Part shown: piece after piece, positions 1 to 11,700 of the stretch
How positions within the stretch are numbered: position 1 is the first letter of the stretch
Layout: each line of letters begins with the position of its first letter
Assembly: GCF_007655135.1 (NCBI RefSeq)
Contig: NC_045131.1
Span: 1,984,001 to 2,048,000, forward strand
Length of the DNA stretch: 64,000 nucleotides
Source: Punica granatum
Lineage: Eukaryota > Streptophyta > Magnoliopsida > Myrtales > Lythraceae
Direction of reading: 5' to 3'
The notes under the pieces: model-generated
What the model was told of the DNA's origin: nothing
Databases searched by the model: none
What the model saw: the letters and a program-made list of their open reading frames with translations, nothing else
Translations under genes and position numbers: made by a program

Positions 1-2150
1 ACCTTCTCCCTTGACACTGTGCAAAACCGGTCAAGGATGGCACAAACAGTGGCGATTTGGTTCTCCGAGGCTTTCGCAAATAGTAATATATCATCAGCGA
101 ACATCAAATAAGAAATCCACTGTCCATTCCGGCCTACGCGTATTGGTTGCCACACTTCCGCTTCTACCGACTCCCTGATAAAATGTGATAAGCGCTCGAC
201 ACATAAAACAAACAAGTACGGTGAGAGCGGACAACCTTGTCTTATGCCTCGTCCCGGTTTGAATCCTTCAGTAAGGCTGCCATTCCAGAGAACATTCATG
301 CCCACCGACGAGATGCAATCCTTGATGATGACCCGCAACTTCTTTAGAACCCCAGCCGCCACAAGAGTATCAACAATGAAGTTCCAGTTTAGTCGGTCAT
401 AGGCCTTCTCTAAATCCACTTTAATTGCCATAAACTTCTTCCGACCTCTCATTCGATGCATTGAATGGACTAGCTCCTGAGCAATCACAATGTTATCCTG
501 AATGTACCGCCCTGGAACAAAACTTACTTGATTCGGGGAGACTAGTTCGGCCATGTATCCTTGAAGTCTGTTCACAATCACCTTCGTTATCAATTTATAG
601 GACACATTGCATAGGCTAATCGGCCTAAACTGATGTCTCGACTCCGGGAGCTCTACTTTCGGGATAAGAACTAGCAGAGTATCATTTACATTGGACACAG
701 ACATACCTTTGTCAATCACAGATCGAACAAATTCCATTATAGAGGGCTCAACCACCGTCCAGTGAGCTTGAAAGAAAATTACAGGGAAGTCGTCGGGTCC
801 GGGAGCTTTGTAGGGACCTATTGCGAACAGGGCGGAACGAACCTCCTCACTCGATGCAGGTCGAACAAGCGTCTGGAAGTCAGAGATCGCTTCTAGACTA
901 AAATAGTTGGGCAGCCCCAAGTTTGGACTGACTGATTCCTCCGTAAATAATCCACGGAAATGATCAATAGCATGGCGACTAAGCTGCTCATCCTCAGTGA
1001 TCCAGTCGCCGTTCGAGTTCTTCAAAGCCTCTATTTGAATGCGCTTTCTATTCACCATTGTTTTAGCGTGAAAATATTTTGTGTTTCTGTCCCCTGATTG
1101 CACCCATTCCGCACGAGACTTTGGGAACCAAAGTAATTCCTCTTGTGTAAGCGTTTCATCGATCTCAGCTGTCAGTGTTGCCTCCAATTCCATGAGATGT
1201 CTATTGGGTCGGACTTGTAATGCTCTTTGCACTCCATTAAGCCTCATGAGAGCACGATTTTTTCTCCATATAATGTTCCCAAAGACCTCTTTATTCCATT
1301 TATTGATTTTCTCCTTGAAGCCAGCCAAAGATTCGGGAAGTCGTGATCTATTGTCCCATGCCGTCTCCAAAACTTGGTTAAAGTCTGGGTGTGAACGCCA
1401 GGCATCAATGTAGCGGAATGGCTGGATTCCACGTCTTCTCCCCTGGTTGCTCTGTAAATTCAGCTGCAGCGGGTGGTGGTCCGACTTTACACGTGGTAAT
1501 ACATGTATTGTCGCCTCCGGAAAAAGAACACGTCACTCCGTATTGCAGACAACGCGATCCAATCTTTTGAAAACCCGGTCGTAGCCTTGGAAGAGAGGAC
1601 CCCTCCACGTGAAAAGTGCCCCCGTGCTTCCCAAATCCATAAGTCCCGCATGGTCCAGCACTTCTCGGAAACTTATGGTCGGGTTTGGATTGAATGGAGC
1701 TCCTCCCATCTTTTCAGTTGCCTCGAGAATTTCATTGAAATCACCTATAACCATCCACGGCCCTTGGATACGGGAAGAAAGATCTCAAAGTAATTGCCAT
1801 AAGTCTCTGCGGGACAATTCGGTGGGACTTGCGTAGACCACGGTGAGTGCCCATGTGCTTCCATCCTGTTGCACTTGAGCATGGAAGGCTTGAGTGTGGC
1901 GTTCAAGGATAGAGACTCGTAATTCGGATGCCTTCCACCATAACCATATACCTCCAGAGAATCCCTGGGCTTCTATTCGTTCACTCCTGAACTCCGAGAA
2001 TTTGCGGCGGACCTTATCAGCCTTCGCTCTACTAATCCGATGTTTAGCGATCATGACCATTGCCGGTTTTTCCACTATAATATACTCCTTCATAGACCGA
2101 ACAAATTTTGGCCCACCAGCCCCTCTACAATTCCAAAATAAAAAACACAT
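1..2150 (-). pseudogene. LINE ORF2 (endonuclease + reverse transcriptase), truncated by window edge, two in-frame stops
   Basis: Non-LTR retrotransposon polyprotein that would nick target DNA and reverse-transcribe LINE RNA. Reading the minus strand from ATG 2150, an endonuclease start (FWNCRGAGGP), GDFNEIL near 1740 and SDHHPL near 1465 are seen. They are followed by reverse transcriptase motifs: FRPISLCN, KVDLEKAYDR, GIRQGCPLSPYL and MFADDILLF (about 78-113). The whole stretch is one continuous frame down to base 1, interrupted only by TGA at 1785-1787 (probable Arg codon) and TGA at 1533-1535 (probable Trp codon). No frameshift was found. ORF2 starts 52 bases after the ORF1 stop, a usual LINE arrangement. 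The RNase H region and 3' tail would lie outside the window. Function is known from the family; inactivity is inferred from the stops. Confidence 0.88.
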
Positions 2151-2202
2151 AAAATTATTTTGAAAAAAGGAAGAAACACAATAGCATTTCCGGCTGACCG
2201 AT

Positions 2203-3990
2203 TTAGCAGTCTGCTTTCGAGAATGGCGAGGCATCTCCTCCTCCATCTCCAAGTTGTATCGGAACAACAACCCCTAAGTCTCGCATATCCCTTACGGTGG
2301 AAGCCTCCATCAGTCCGAGCGGGTTAGACTCCTGATGTGTAGCAACCTCGACACTTGGTCGGTTGACCACCAAAATAATGCCTGAGGTTCCCGTAGGATC
2401 GGGGGCACAACCTAGTTTGGATGGCATTTGCTCCATCCCCTTAACAGCCCTCTCTGCTTGGGGGGATTTATGTGCATTATTAGTGGGCTTTAGAGCAGGA
2501 TCTTGTCTGTGGTCCGTCGATAAATGGGTCGCAGTAGTCGATTTTTGTTGAACAACCGGCAATATAGTTTCGCTGGCCTTGGAACGGGCTTGGGTTTTCT
2601 TCTTTGATGGGGCCGAGCCAGTGGGCCTAGAGCTACTTGGACTCGCTGTGGATCTTCCCACATTCTTAATAGGTTGGGCTTGAAAAATCCAATTACCTAG
2701 GCCTATTTGACTGGAACGGTTATCCTTAGGTTTAACATGGGATGAGGTCAATTTGGAAACCTCTCCATCTATGCTGGTAACAACTGGCTGCTTTCCAGAA
2801 GAATTAAGATCCTCTTCTTGTAATACCGTAAATCTCGATCCATTTCCTGATTCTCTTCCCCTGATTGTTGGCTCCACGTTTGGCGTAATCGCTGGCTTTT
2901 CGATCACCTGCCGTGATTTGCGAGACTTTCCCTGAACATGCATCCATGGCCCAAATTTCGTAACCACCTCCGGCGCTGACCTCGCCATGGCGGCGGTTTT
3001 GTGGTCGCCCAATTCCGCCTGAGCAGGGGATTCAACCGAGTGTTCTCCGGATCCTTCCTCTTCAGCGTCCATAGTCGCCTTATTCCGAGCAAGTTCTTCC
3101 AGGCAAGACTCCTTTCGGTGTCCCACACGGCCACACGAAAAACAGATCTGATGCATGCCCTCATATTCCACTTGATAAGTACCTCCTACCACCTCTATTG
3201 TCGGTTTGAGTGGTTTGGTGAGGTCGACCACACATATCTGTGCGAAGTTACCTCGCACCATGTCTTGGGTCTTACGATCTAGCCGCACAGGTTTCCCAAG
3301 ACCAATCCCCACCCTACGCAGGATAGTCGTATTCTGAAATTGAATCGGCAAGTGAAGGATGCGAGCCCATTTTTTTGCTTTGTCAATTGTAGATCCCCAA
3401 GGGTTGAACTCCGGCGTCCATTCCCGCATGATGAGGTGATGACCCTGGATGAACCACGGTCCGCTAGCGAGTACCCATTCACGAGCCTCAATCATAACAA
3501 ACCTTGTAATAAAGTAATCATTCGGCAGGTCAATGAGGTGAAAAGATCCATTTGGCCCCTAAAGTTGCTGCAATCGCTTCTTCAAGATCTCATAGCCAAC
3601 CCTTTTCCCCATCACTTTCAAAACTAGAGATCCCCGCCAGAGACCGTTTATAGCATTTAGCTCCGCCTTTGTGGCCATAACCTTCGGGCATAGCTCGTTC
3701 GAAAGGTCGACCATCTCCTTGTCATCCACCACCGATCCAGTCATCTCACAGTCCTAACTCTGGCCAGGGCCTTTCTTCTGACCGGTGAGCACATCTGCGA
3801 AGGAACCAGCCCGAACCCCATTGGATTGCTTGGCATCTTTCCATCTGTCAACCCGTGATTCAAGTTTCTTCGCCCGTTTCTGGTTACGGTCAATCAGGTC
3901 GGTATCCTCCCCAGTCGGAGGGCCCGTGTCATTCACTGGAGGGTCAGGATTCTCCGAGGCACCGGTGGTCTCAGAGATCTCAGAGGACAA
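2203..3990 (-). pseudogene. LINE ORF1 (DUF4283-like + CCHC zinc knuckle), two in-frame stops
   Basis: Gag-like nucleic-acid-binding ORF1 of the same LINE, on the minus strand. From ATG 3990 a single frame runs to the stop at 2203, broken by TAG at 3754-3756 and TAG at 3559-3561 (the second at a usual Trp position). The middle carries a DUF4283-like segment (DLPNDYFITRF, GPWFIQGHHL). A C-X2-C-X4-H-X4-C zinc knuckle (CFSCGRVGHRKESC) lies at about 3103-3144. The Ser/Pro/Lys-rich C-terminal third is typical of plant LINE ORF1. As in ORF2, decay is by point nonsense changes only, which suggests a fairly recent insertion. The 5' end of the element is near 3990-4020, next to a SINE-like 3' end. Confidence 0.85.
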
Positions 3991-4024
3991 AGACTCTATT
4001 TCTTAGATGAAAGATGATCTTATT

Positions 4025-4095
4025 GAAATTTCATTCGGCTCAAACTGGAATAGTTAGAACCCGTTGGGGTTTCGAACACCAGAGTGCACACCAAT
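4025..4095 (+). repeat. SINE-A 3'-end fragment
   Basis: The segment resembles the 3' parts of the elements at 18640-18786 and 41205-41300: an AACTGG..TAG block, then a TTGGG..TTCGAACACCAG block, then GTGCACACC. It has no long A tail here. It abuts the presumed 5' end of the LINE. Confidence 0.4.
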
Positions 4096-4121
4096 ATACC
4101 TAAAACCATCTTAAACTAATA

Positions 4122-4605
4122 ATTTGAAAAGAAAGATAAAAGAATAGGGAAAAATTGTGCCAATTTCCATACAAGGAAGATGGAATGATCGGTTGTAAAT
4201 CGAATCACTGCTTTCAAGCAAATTGGTCTTTTCCTATTACAAGTATATTGAAGAAGAAACAACATAATGAAAAATGGAGTTCATCGCAGTAACACTTGCC
4301 TACGACCTGTGATTAAGAGGGAGGTTACTGTATCGATATTCCACACTGGGACTTCCCATATCTTATACCTTCCTTGTAGATTAGCTCGACGGAATGGATT
4401 TGGAAATTGCAAATTCTGGGCAACCGCTGGTTCTAGTTGTGACTCGCAATTCATCTTCCCGGACTATATGTGGACCCGAGTTCGACCTTTGTCAAGTGGG
4501 CTGAGTCCTGATAATGGGCTCAAACTGTATGAAAAGATGTTTGTGGGCCTTGTCTTTTCCCCGAACCTTGAAGGACTCTCCATCTTATTGTCTTTGATTC
4601 TGGAA
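4122..4605 (+). repeat. Copy 1 of LecRK-upstream segment S
   Basis: About 480 bases that align with 23270-23800 and 27945-28440, and in the second half with 30593-30775. Shared landmarks are TTTGAAAAGAAA, a GGAAGATGGAA block, GAAATTGCAA.TTCT, a CCGGACTATATG block and a GTCCTGATAA.GGCTCA block. No coding potential was recognised. The other copies lie in the LecRK block on the far side of the CACTA/copia nest, so this copy may mark an older, lost LecRK duplicate. Confidence 0.6.
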
Positions 4606-5021
4606 ATCAAAAATCAATCAATATAATCAAATATATAAAAATTGAAAAGCACGAGGAGAAATTGACATGTACGCTCAAAACGCAAATTCCTAACTCATTG
4701 TTTCTTTAAATATTTTATTCTCCAAATAATTTATAACTTTTTGAGAATGTAAAAGGATAGTCTAGATTTTAAAAACTTTAACAATTCCTATGCTGATGTT
4801 AAATACAATTTTCAAAAAATATCATTATCGATATGAGATTGATAACTGTTTTCCATTTAATAATATTACTAGCATATGTATCCATAAAAAGTTTAAAATA
4901 AAAACAATTGTCCCTTAGTGAATTGTGAAATTAAAAGTAAGTTCCTTACTAAATTTAAAATTATGGCACTCTAAACTCACAGAGTAAGACTACATTTCAT
5001 TTTATAAATTTTACTCTCAAC
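4606..5021. other. AT-rich spacer
   Basis: No gene, RNA or clear repeat end is seen between segment S and the CACTA terminus. Confidence 0.6.
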
Positions 5022-6320
5022 CACTACAAGAAAAAAAAAACTGCCATTTACTGATGGCTCTTTTCTATCAGTAAAAATCGAAAAATCCTTCAGTAACCAC
5101 CTTTGAGCCTATACTGACGGAATAATGGACTTTACCTATGGTTTATTTACCCGTTAGTATAAGTTCGTGGCTATACACCTAAATTGACAGCATTACGATT
5201 AGTATTTCCAAGTTCTTTATGGACGAAAGTTCCTGCTGCAAATTGCAAATCTGTTCGTACATTACCAGATTTGTTGACAGATATTCCATCGGTTTATGTC
5301 ATTTTTTAAGTCATATCCACTCTCTCGTATAACTTATACCGATAATTTCTCATCACTGGAGCCGCAAGTTTAGTGATGGACTATCCATCGGTAAATGACT
5401 TTTTTGTTTTACATCTATACTAACAGCATACTCATCACAACTTGCCTATCGAAGACATAGTGTAAATAGCAAAAATCCACTGACAATGTGGTCATCAAAA
5501 CAATTTGAATATTCAAGACATTTAATTTTGCATAATATTTGATGTAATTATAAGCCACCCAAAAGTTCAAATAAAGCATAATCAATCATAGGAAAAGATG
5601 TCTGGGCATCAAAACTGCATCTACTAATCAACAAGAGAAAACTGCACCATGGGGATTGGAAATTACACTTGGGATCTAATTTTTAGGTAAATTGCAAGAG
5701 AGCCCTCATGTCTTCCATTTCCGATTTTTCCTGAGTCCCCAACACGTGTCGGGCTTGCCCTTGATGAATTTTATGACCGTTTAAAACTGTGAAATAATCA
5801 AAAATATTTTCCTTAAAATCCCATGAAATGACCATTTTGCCCCTTGTTATTGTGGTCATGCCGGATCGTCGGCTTCAAGTCCAATTGAGTTCAAAATCGA
5901 CTCCGGGTCAAAATCGTGTGTCTACATATATATAGTCAACCTTGAACTTTGTAATTTATAATTTTTAATATAATATTATTCAACAATGTAATATATAACT
6001 TTTAAAATTTGAAAATATTTTACCAAAGTTAAAGTAATAGATAATATATTTTTAATTTAGATAATTGATAAATGTATAAATTTATCTTTTCTCTACTTTT
6101 TCATTAATTTGGTTTTTCTCTTACCCTATTTATGAAATTTAATTATTAGTAGTCCTATATATTTAATACTATAATTATATTTTTTCAACTCGTGATGGAT
6201 CATCATTTAGAGTCCTTAATCATTATTAACACACACACACACATATATATAAATATTAAGTTTTTTATATTCCAAACATTACTATTATAGCTATACTTAA
6301 CAAAATAAGAATAAGATAAC
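5022..6320. mobile_element. CACTA-like DNA transposon, left part
   Basis: Begins with CACTACAAGAAAA, the standard plant CACTA (En/Spm) terminus. Subterminal short repeats in both orientations follow (TACTGATGG, ATCAGTAAAAA, TACTGACGGA, CCATCGGTAAATGAC). The matching right end is at 14432-14876. No transposase frame is present, so the element is non-autonomous. With the copia removed it is about 1.74 kb. A separate-looking stretch with the AGGTAAATTGCAAGAGAGCCCTC motif near 5690 may be another element end inside it. Confidence 0.75.
6316..6320. repeat. Copia target-site duplication, left
   Basis: ATAAC immediately before the left LTR. The same five bases follow the right LTR at 14427-14431. 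Confidence 0.9.
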
Positions 6321-8038
6321 TGTTGGGATTTGGTGTATGCCCTAGATGCAATCTATCATCAGTTCTGTAATATGACATGTATTTCATTATATTACGAGGC
6401 ATATCTGTTATTGTGTAGATTGCGCTAAATATGATTTTACACAATAATGTCCTTGGAATAGTAGGTTCAATAGGCATCAAGTGTGACTTGATTGTGAGAT
6501 CCTATAATTACTGAACATTATTCCTAAATGTCCATAGTCAAAGTATTATCGTTAATTAGGACAACGATAATACGGTTAGATTAGTGTAAGTGTTGATTGA
6601 TGATCAAATCTCATAGGTCATGGATATGGAGATATCAAATCACACCACATGTATACATTAAGAGTAATGTGTATAGGACTGATCCGCCATGAGATTGCTA
6701 CATGGGTTGTTACGTGACTGTCATTAGCATATCTCAAAGTGACTATAGTGTAATGGCCCTTTGACTTGAGGTCACCATAGATTCCTACATGTAATGTCAT
6801 ATACTTTGATACTGTCAAACGCCACTGTAACAGGATGGTTATAAAGACAGTTATTGGGTATACCACAGAGCATGGAGAGGAATGTGAGTGATCAAGATAG
6901 GATTTGTCCCTCCTACGAAACGGGAGCGATATCTCACGGCCACTTGGTGGTTAAGTCTAAAAGTGTATGCATACCCAAATGAGTCGATATAATGATATCG
7001 AGCTCATTTGTTCTGATAGACTTACCCGGTAAACCAAGAAAGAGAGATATTGAGCCATACAAGGATGTCATCGACCATGCCTTGGGCTCAATAGAGATAT
7101 AGAGGACAATGGATTATATTACACGGTAATATAGGTCACGAGGTTCGTCGAGAAATTGACTTTTAGATTACTTGAGTAACAGTGATGCATTGCTAGATGC
7201 CGCTCACTGTTTGTAATATTGAAATAGAGATTTTGATATTACTGTCAACGTAATTGGGAACCTACAGGGTCACACACGACGACTAAATTGACGAGATATT
7301 TTGAAACAAATAAAATCGTCTAATAGAGATTAGATGATTTAGGTGCGACCAATTAATCGGATATTTAATGAGATTAAATTTACCGATTAATTAGACCCGA
7401 TTTATTTGATTTAATGGTGTGCTAAGTGGCTATTTTTATTGAACCACTTGGAGTCTATTATATGGTAACACATGGGCCAATTGTATAATGACACTTAGCC
7501 ATGCACTTGGCTCTTGAAATTCTTAATTTCTCTTATCCCACATCGGTGGGACAAGCAAATTGCCCCATCCTCAAGCCTATATATATGTGTATATATATGG
7601 CAGTAAGTATGGGTAACAGGGTATGCATATATATGTGATATATATGTATGCATAAGTATATATATAGATATATATAAAACGCACTCATATAAGTGCTCAG
7701 ATATAGATAGTGCGTGCATATGTGTATGTATATAATAATTTGGGTTGAATTGTTCAATCCAAATTAGGTCCATTAGTCTGAAAAATTTCGGGTGTCGCAT
7801 TAGTGTTTCTTTCGAGTGTTGGTCGCTAGCACCGCCGATCTCGAAGACTCGTCGACAAAGTCGGTGTGGACACCGGTAGAGGCGTCACGCGTGGGACGCT
7901 TGGTCGACAATTTTAAATATTCCAGGTACGCTTTTATTTACTCTTATTCTTCTAGTAGGTCTTGGAATTAGTTTCACGGGTAGGAAATTTTGAATTTCTG
8001 TTCCTTTTTCGCTTCCGTTGCGCCCCGTGGAACTAGCA
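6321..8038 (+). repeat. 5' LTR of complete Ty1-copia element
   Basis: 1718 bases, starting TGTTGGGATT and ending CTAGCA (TG...CA). It is the same length as the right LTR (12709-14426). I saw four substitutions and no indels between them. A TATA-rich stretch near 7575-7680 probably serves as the core promoter. Start and length resemble the Angela/BARE lineage. Confidence 0.95.
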
Positions 8039-8040
8039 AT

Positions 8041-8053
8041 TGGTATCAGAGCC
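8041..8053 (+). other. Copia primer-binding site
   Basis: TGGTATCAGAGCC, two bases after the 5' LTR, complementary to the 3' end of initiator methionine tRNA. This is the usual primer for plant copia elements. Confidence 0.93.
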
Positions 8054-8740
8054 TAGCTAGTTAGAATCTGAGTAGATAATAGCATAAAATATGATTTTAT
8101 GCTTGGTACTGGTATGATTATGTTTGATATTTGCGGTGCATGACTGTTAGACATGGACTATGTCCTAGTTGTGTTAGTATAATAGTTATACGTGTGGACT
8201 ATTATGTAATAGTTACATAATAGTGTATAGTGAGATCGATTAAATGTTAATCAAATCCCTCAAAATATTAAGTCCATATCCTTCCACCGTGTAACGCTCG
8301 TCAAGACCAAGATCGATGAGTGTGTAGACCTTGCCTTCGCAGGATGCCTTTATCTATCCTAGTAAGACGTGGTGTTTACCAATGGGTCGGACTTAACTGA
8401 GCAAGCCTAATAGGATTAGGAGTTCAGAGGCATGTAGTTGGGCATCGATCTACAAGATAAATTTGAATAAGGAGTTATTCACCCAACTAATCAAGAGTTG
8501 CATGTGATGCAATTGGGAAAGTGAGTTCCCTACCTAAATAGCCAGTTCTGGGTGAATCAGCCCTCGCTGACTCAGAGCTTGGTGAGATATGGATCTTGAG
8601 CTACTATGAGAATGATATTCTCTGAATCAATGGTGAGGGTCATTGATTTGATATAAATAGTGGGAGCAATATTTAATAAAGTCCTCATTAAATATTGTTG
8701 TGTCGTAATACTTATTTTGCATATTTCTGTGGTAGTTACC
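8054..8740 (+). other. Copia untranslated leader
   Basis: Non-coding leader between the primer-binding site and the gag start. It probably holds packaging signals. No extra ORF is supported. Confidence 0.7.
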
Positions 8741-11700
8741 ATGGCAGGGAGCACTTCTAGTATTTTCTGTTTGCGATCCGTCCTTGATAAGGACAAACTG
8801 TCAGGGAATAATTTCCTTGGTTGGTATCGAAACTTGAGAATTGTTCTCACCCAAGAAAAGAAACTATATGTCTTAGAGCAACCTCTTCTTGAGTCACCAC
8901 CTGACGATGCCCCCCAAGCTGAGAAAGATGCTTATAGTAAGCATCATGATGATGCCGTAAACGTCGGATGTCTCATGTTAGTCACCATGGACTCGGAGCT
9001 TCAGAAGCAACACGAGAACATGATGGCGTACGATATGATCGTGCATCTCAGGCAACTCTATCAAGAGCAAGCCCGACATGAGAGATTCGAGATCTCTAAA
9101 GCACTTTTTCAGGCAAGGTTGACTGAGGGTAGCCCAGTGGGTCTTCATGTACTCAAGATGATTGGGTACGTCGAGACTCTGGGAAGACTGGGATTTCCTC
9201 TGGGTCAAGAGTTGGCCACAGATTTAGTCCTACAGTCACTGCCCAGCAGTTATAGTCAGTTCATTATGAGCTATAATATGAATGACTATAATAAACCATT
9301 ACCTGAATTGCTTAACATGTTGAGAACAGCTGAGCATGATATCAGTAAGGGGATGTCCGTTCTAATGGTCCAGGGGACCAAAAGAAAGGGCAAGGGCAAG
9401 AGTAAAGGCAAGAGGGCTAAAGGTGCATCCAAGTATGACTTGGGTACGTTGAAGCCTAAAGCCAAGGTGGCGAGGAATGATTACTGCTTCCATTGTGGCA
9501 ACACTGGACATTGGAAGCGGAATTGTAAGGTATACCTAGAGGAGTTGAAGAAGAAGAAGGGAAGTGAGACTTCTACTTCAGGTATCCATGTTATAGAGAT
9601 CAATGTATCTACTACTTCTACATCTTGGGTATTAGATACCGGGTGTGGTGCTCATATTTGTGGAAATATGCAGGACCTAAAGAACAGTAGATCGTTGGCA
9701 AAGGGCGAGGTGGACCTACGAGTTGGAAATGGAGCAAGAGTTGCAACATTAACTGTAGGGACTTATCACCTAGTTTTGCCTACTGGGCTTGTATTAGATC
9801 TTAACGACTGTTATTATGTACCTGCTATTAGTAGAAACATAATATCTGTTTCTTGTTTGGACAAGAAGGGATTTTGTTTCACTATCAAGAACAAGTGTTG
9901 TTCTATGTACATGAATGATGTATATTATGGCAGTGCACATTTAAGTAATGGTCTGTATGTTCTTGATCTAGATACGCCTATTTATAATGTGGAAACCAAA
10001 CGGCTCAAATCTAATGATTCGAACCCGACTTACCTCTGGCATTGTCGTTTAGGCCATATTAGCGAGAATCGCATCTCTAGACTCCATAAAGATGGATTAC
10101 TGGACTCGTTTGATTTAGAATCGATCGAGACATGCGAACCTTGCTTAATGGGGAAAATGACTAAGGCCCCTTTTACCGAAAAAGGTGAGCGAGCTAGTGA
10201 TCATCTGGCTCTCATACATACTGATGTATGTGGACCAGTGAACAAGCTTGCTAGAGGTGGGTATCTCTACTTCATTACATTTACTGATGATTTCAGTAGA
10301 TTTGGATATGTGTATTTGATGAAACACAAATCTGAATCCTTTGAAAAGTTCAAAGAATTTAAGAATGAAGTGGAGAATCAGTTGGGTAAGAGCATTAAAG
10401 TTCTTCGATCAGATCGAGGAGGTGAATATTTGAGCTATGAGTTCGCTGACTATCTTAAACAGTGTGGGATTTTATCTCAACTGACTCCACCTGGAACACC
10501 ACAATGGAATGGTGTAGCTGAGAGGAGGAATCGAACTTTATTAGATATGGTTCGATCTTTGATGAGTCATGCAAACTTATCTGACTCCTTCTGGGGATAT
10601 GCTCTACAGACAGCTGCTCTCATATTAAACAATGCTCCGTCGAAATCAGTTGAAAGGACACCATATGAGATGTGGTATGGGAAACGTCCCAAGATGTCTT
10701 TTCTAAAGATATGGGGTTGCGAAGCTTATGTAAAGAGATTGTCTTCGGATAAGTTTGGCCCTAAATCGGACAAATGTTACTTCGTGGGGTATCCTAAGGA
10801 AACTCGAGGATACTATTTCTATAATCCTATCGAGGGCAAAGTGTTTGTCGCTCGAACTGCGGTATTCCTTGAGAAAGAGTTTCTCTCCAAAGGAACTAGT
10901 GGGAGGAAATTAGAACTTGGGGAAGTTCTACCACAAAATGACATTGACCAATCGACGGGCGATGTTTCAGAACAAGTACCACAAGTTGTTGTGGCACAAT
11001 CTTCTACACAGGTGACACAGGAGCCTCGTAGGTCTAGTAGGATACGTCATGAGCCCGAGAGATATGGATTTATCGTGACTCAAGACAATGACGTATTGCT
11101 CATAGATAATGATGAGCCTACAACCTATGCGGAAGCCGTAATAGGCCCTGACTCTGAGAAATGGCTGGAGGCCATGAGATCTGAGATGGAGTCCATGTAC
11201 ACTAACCAAGTATGGACTTTGGTTGATCCACCTGAATGGGCAAAACCCATTGGGTGTAAGTGGGTCTTCAAGAAGAAGACTGATATGGACGGTAATGTGA
11301 TTACCTTTAAGGGCCGACTTGTGGCAAAAGGTTTCAGACAAGTTCATGGTGTTGACTATGACGAAACCTTTTCCCCGGTAGCTATGCTTAAATCCATCAG
11401 GATCTTGCTTGCAATTGCAGCTTATTATGATTATGAGATCTGGCAAATGGATGTCAAAACTGCTTTCCTGAACGGGAAGCTCCTCGAGGATGTGTATATG
11501 ACACAACCTGAGGGTTTTGTCGATCCACATAGTGCCGGAAAGGTTTGTAAGCTACAACGGTCTATTTATGGGCTGAAGCAAGCTTCTAGGAGCTGGAATC
11601 TTCGTTTTGATGATGCAATCAAAGAGTTTGGTTTCATTAAGAATGAAGATGAACCCTGTGTTTACAAGAAGGTTAGTGGGAGCGTAGTGATCTTCCTGGT

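Noticed and set aside
7495..7800. 101-codon ORF on the minus strand, repeated at 13883-14188
   Set aside because: A shadow frame within the copia LTRs; it occurs twice only because the LTR does.
8660..8740. 27-residue N-terminal extension of the copia gag-pol
   Set aside because: Hydrophobic and unlike copia gag. The MAGSTSS start fits the family.
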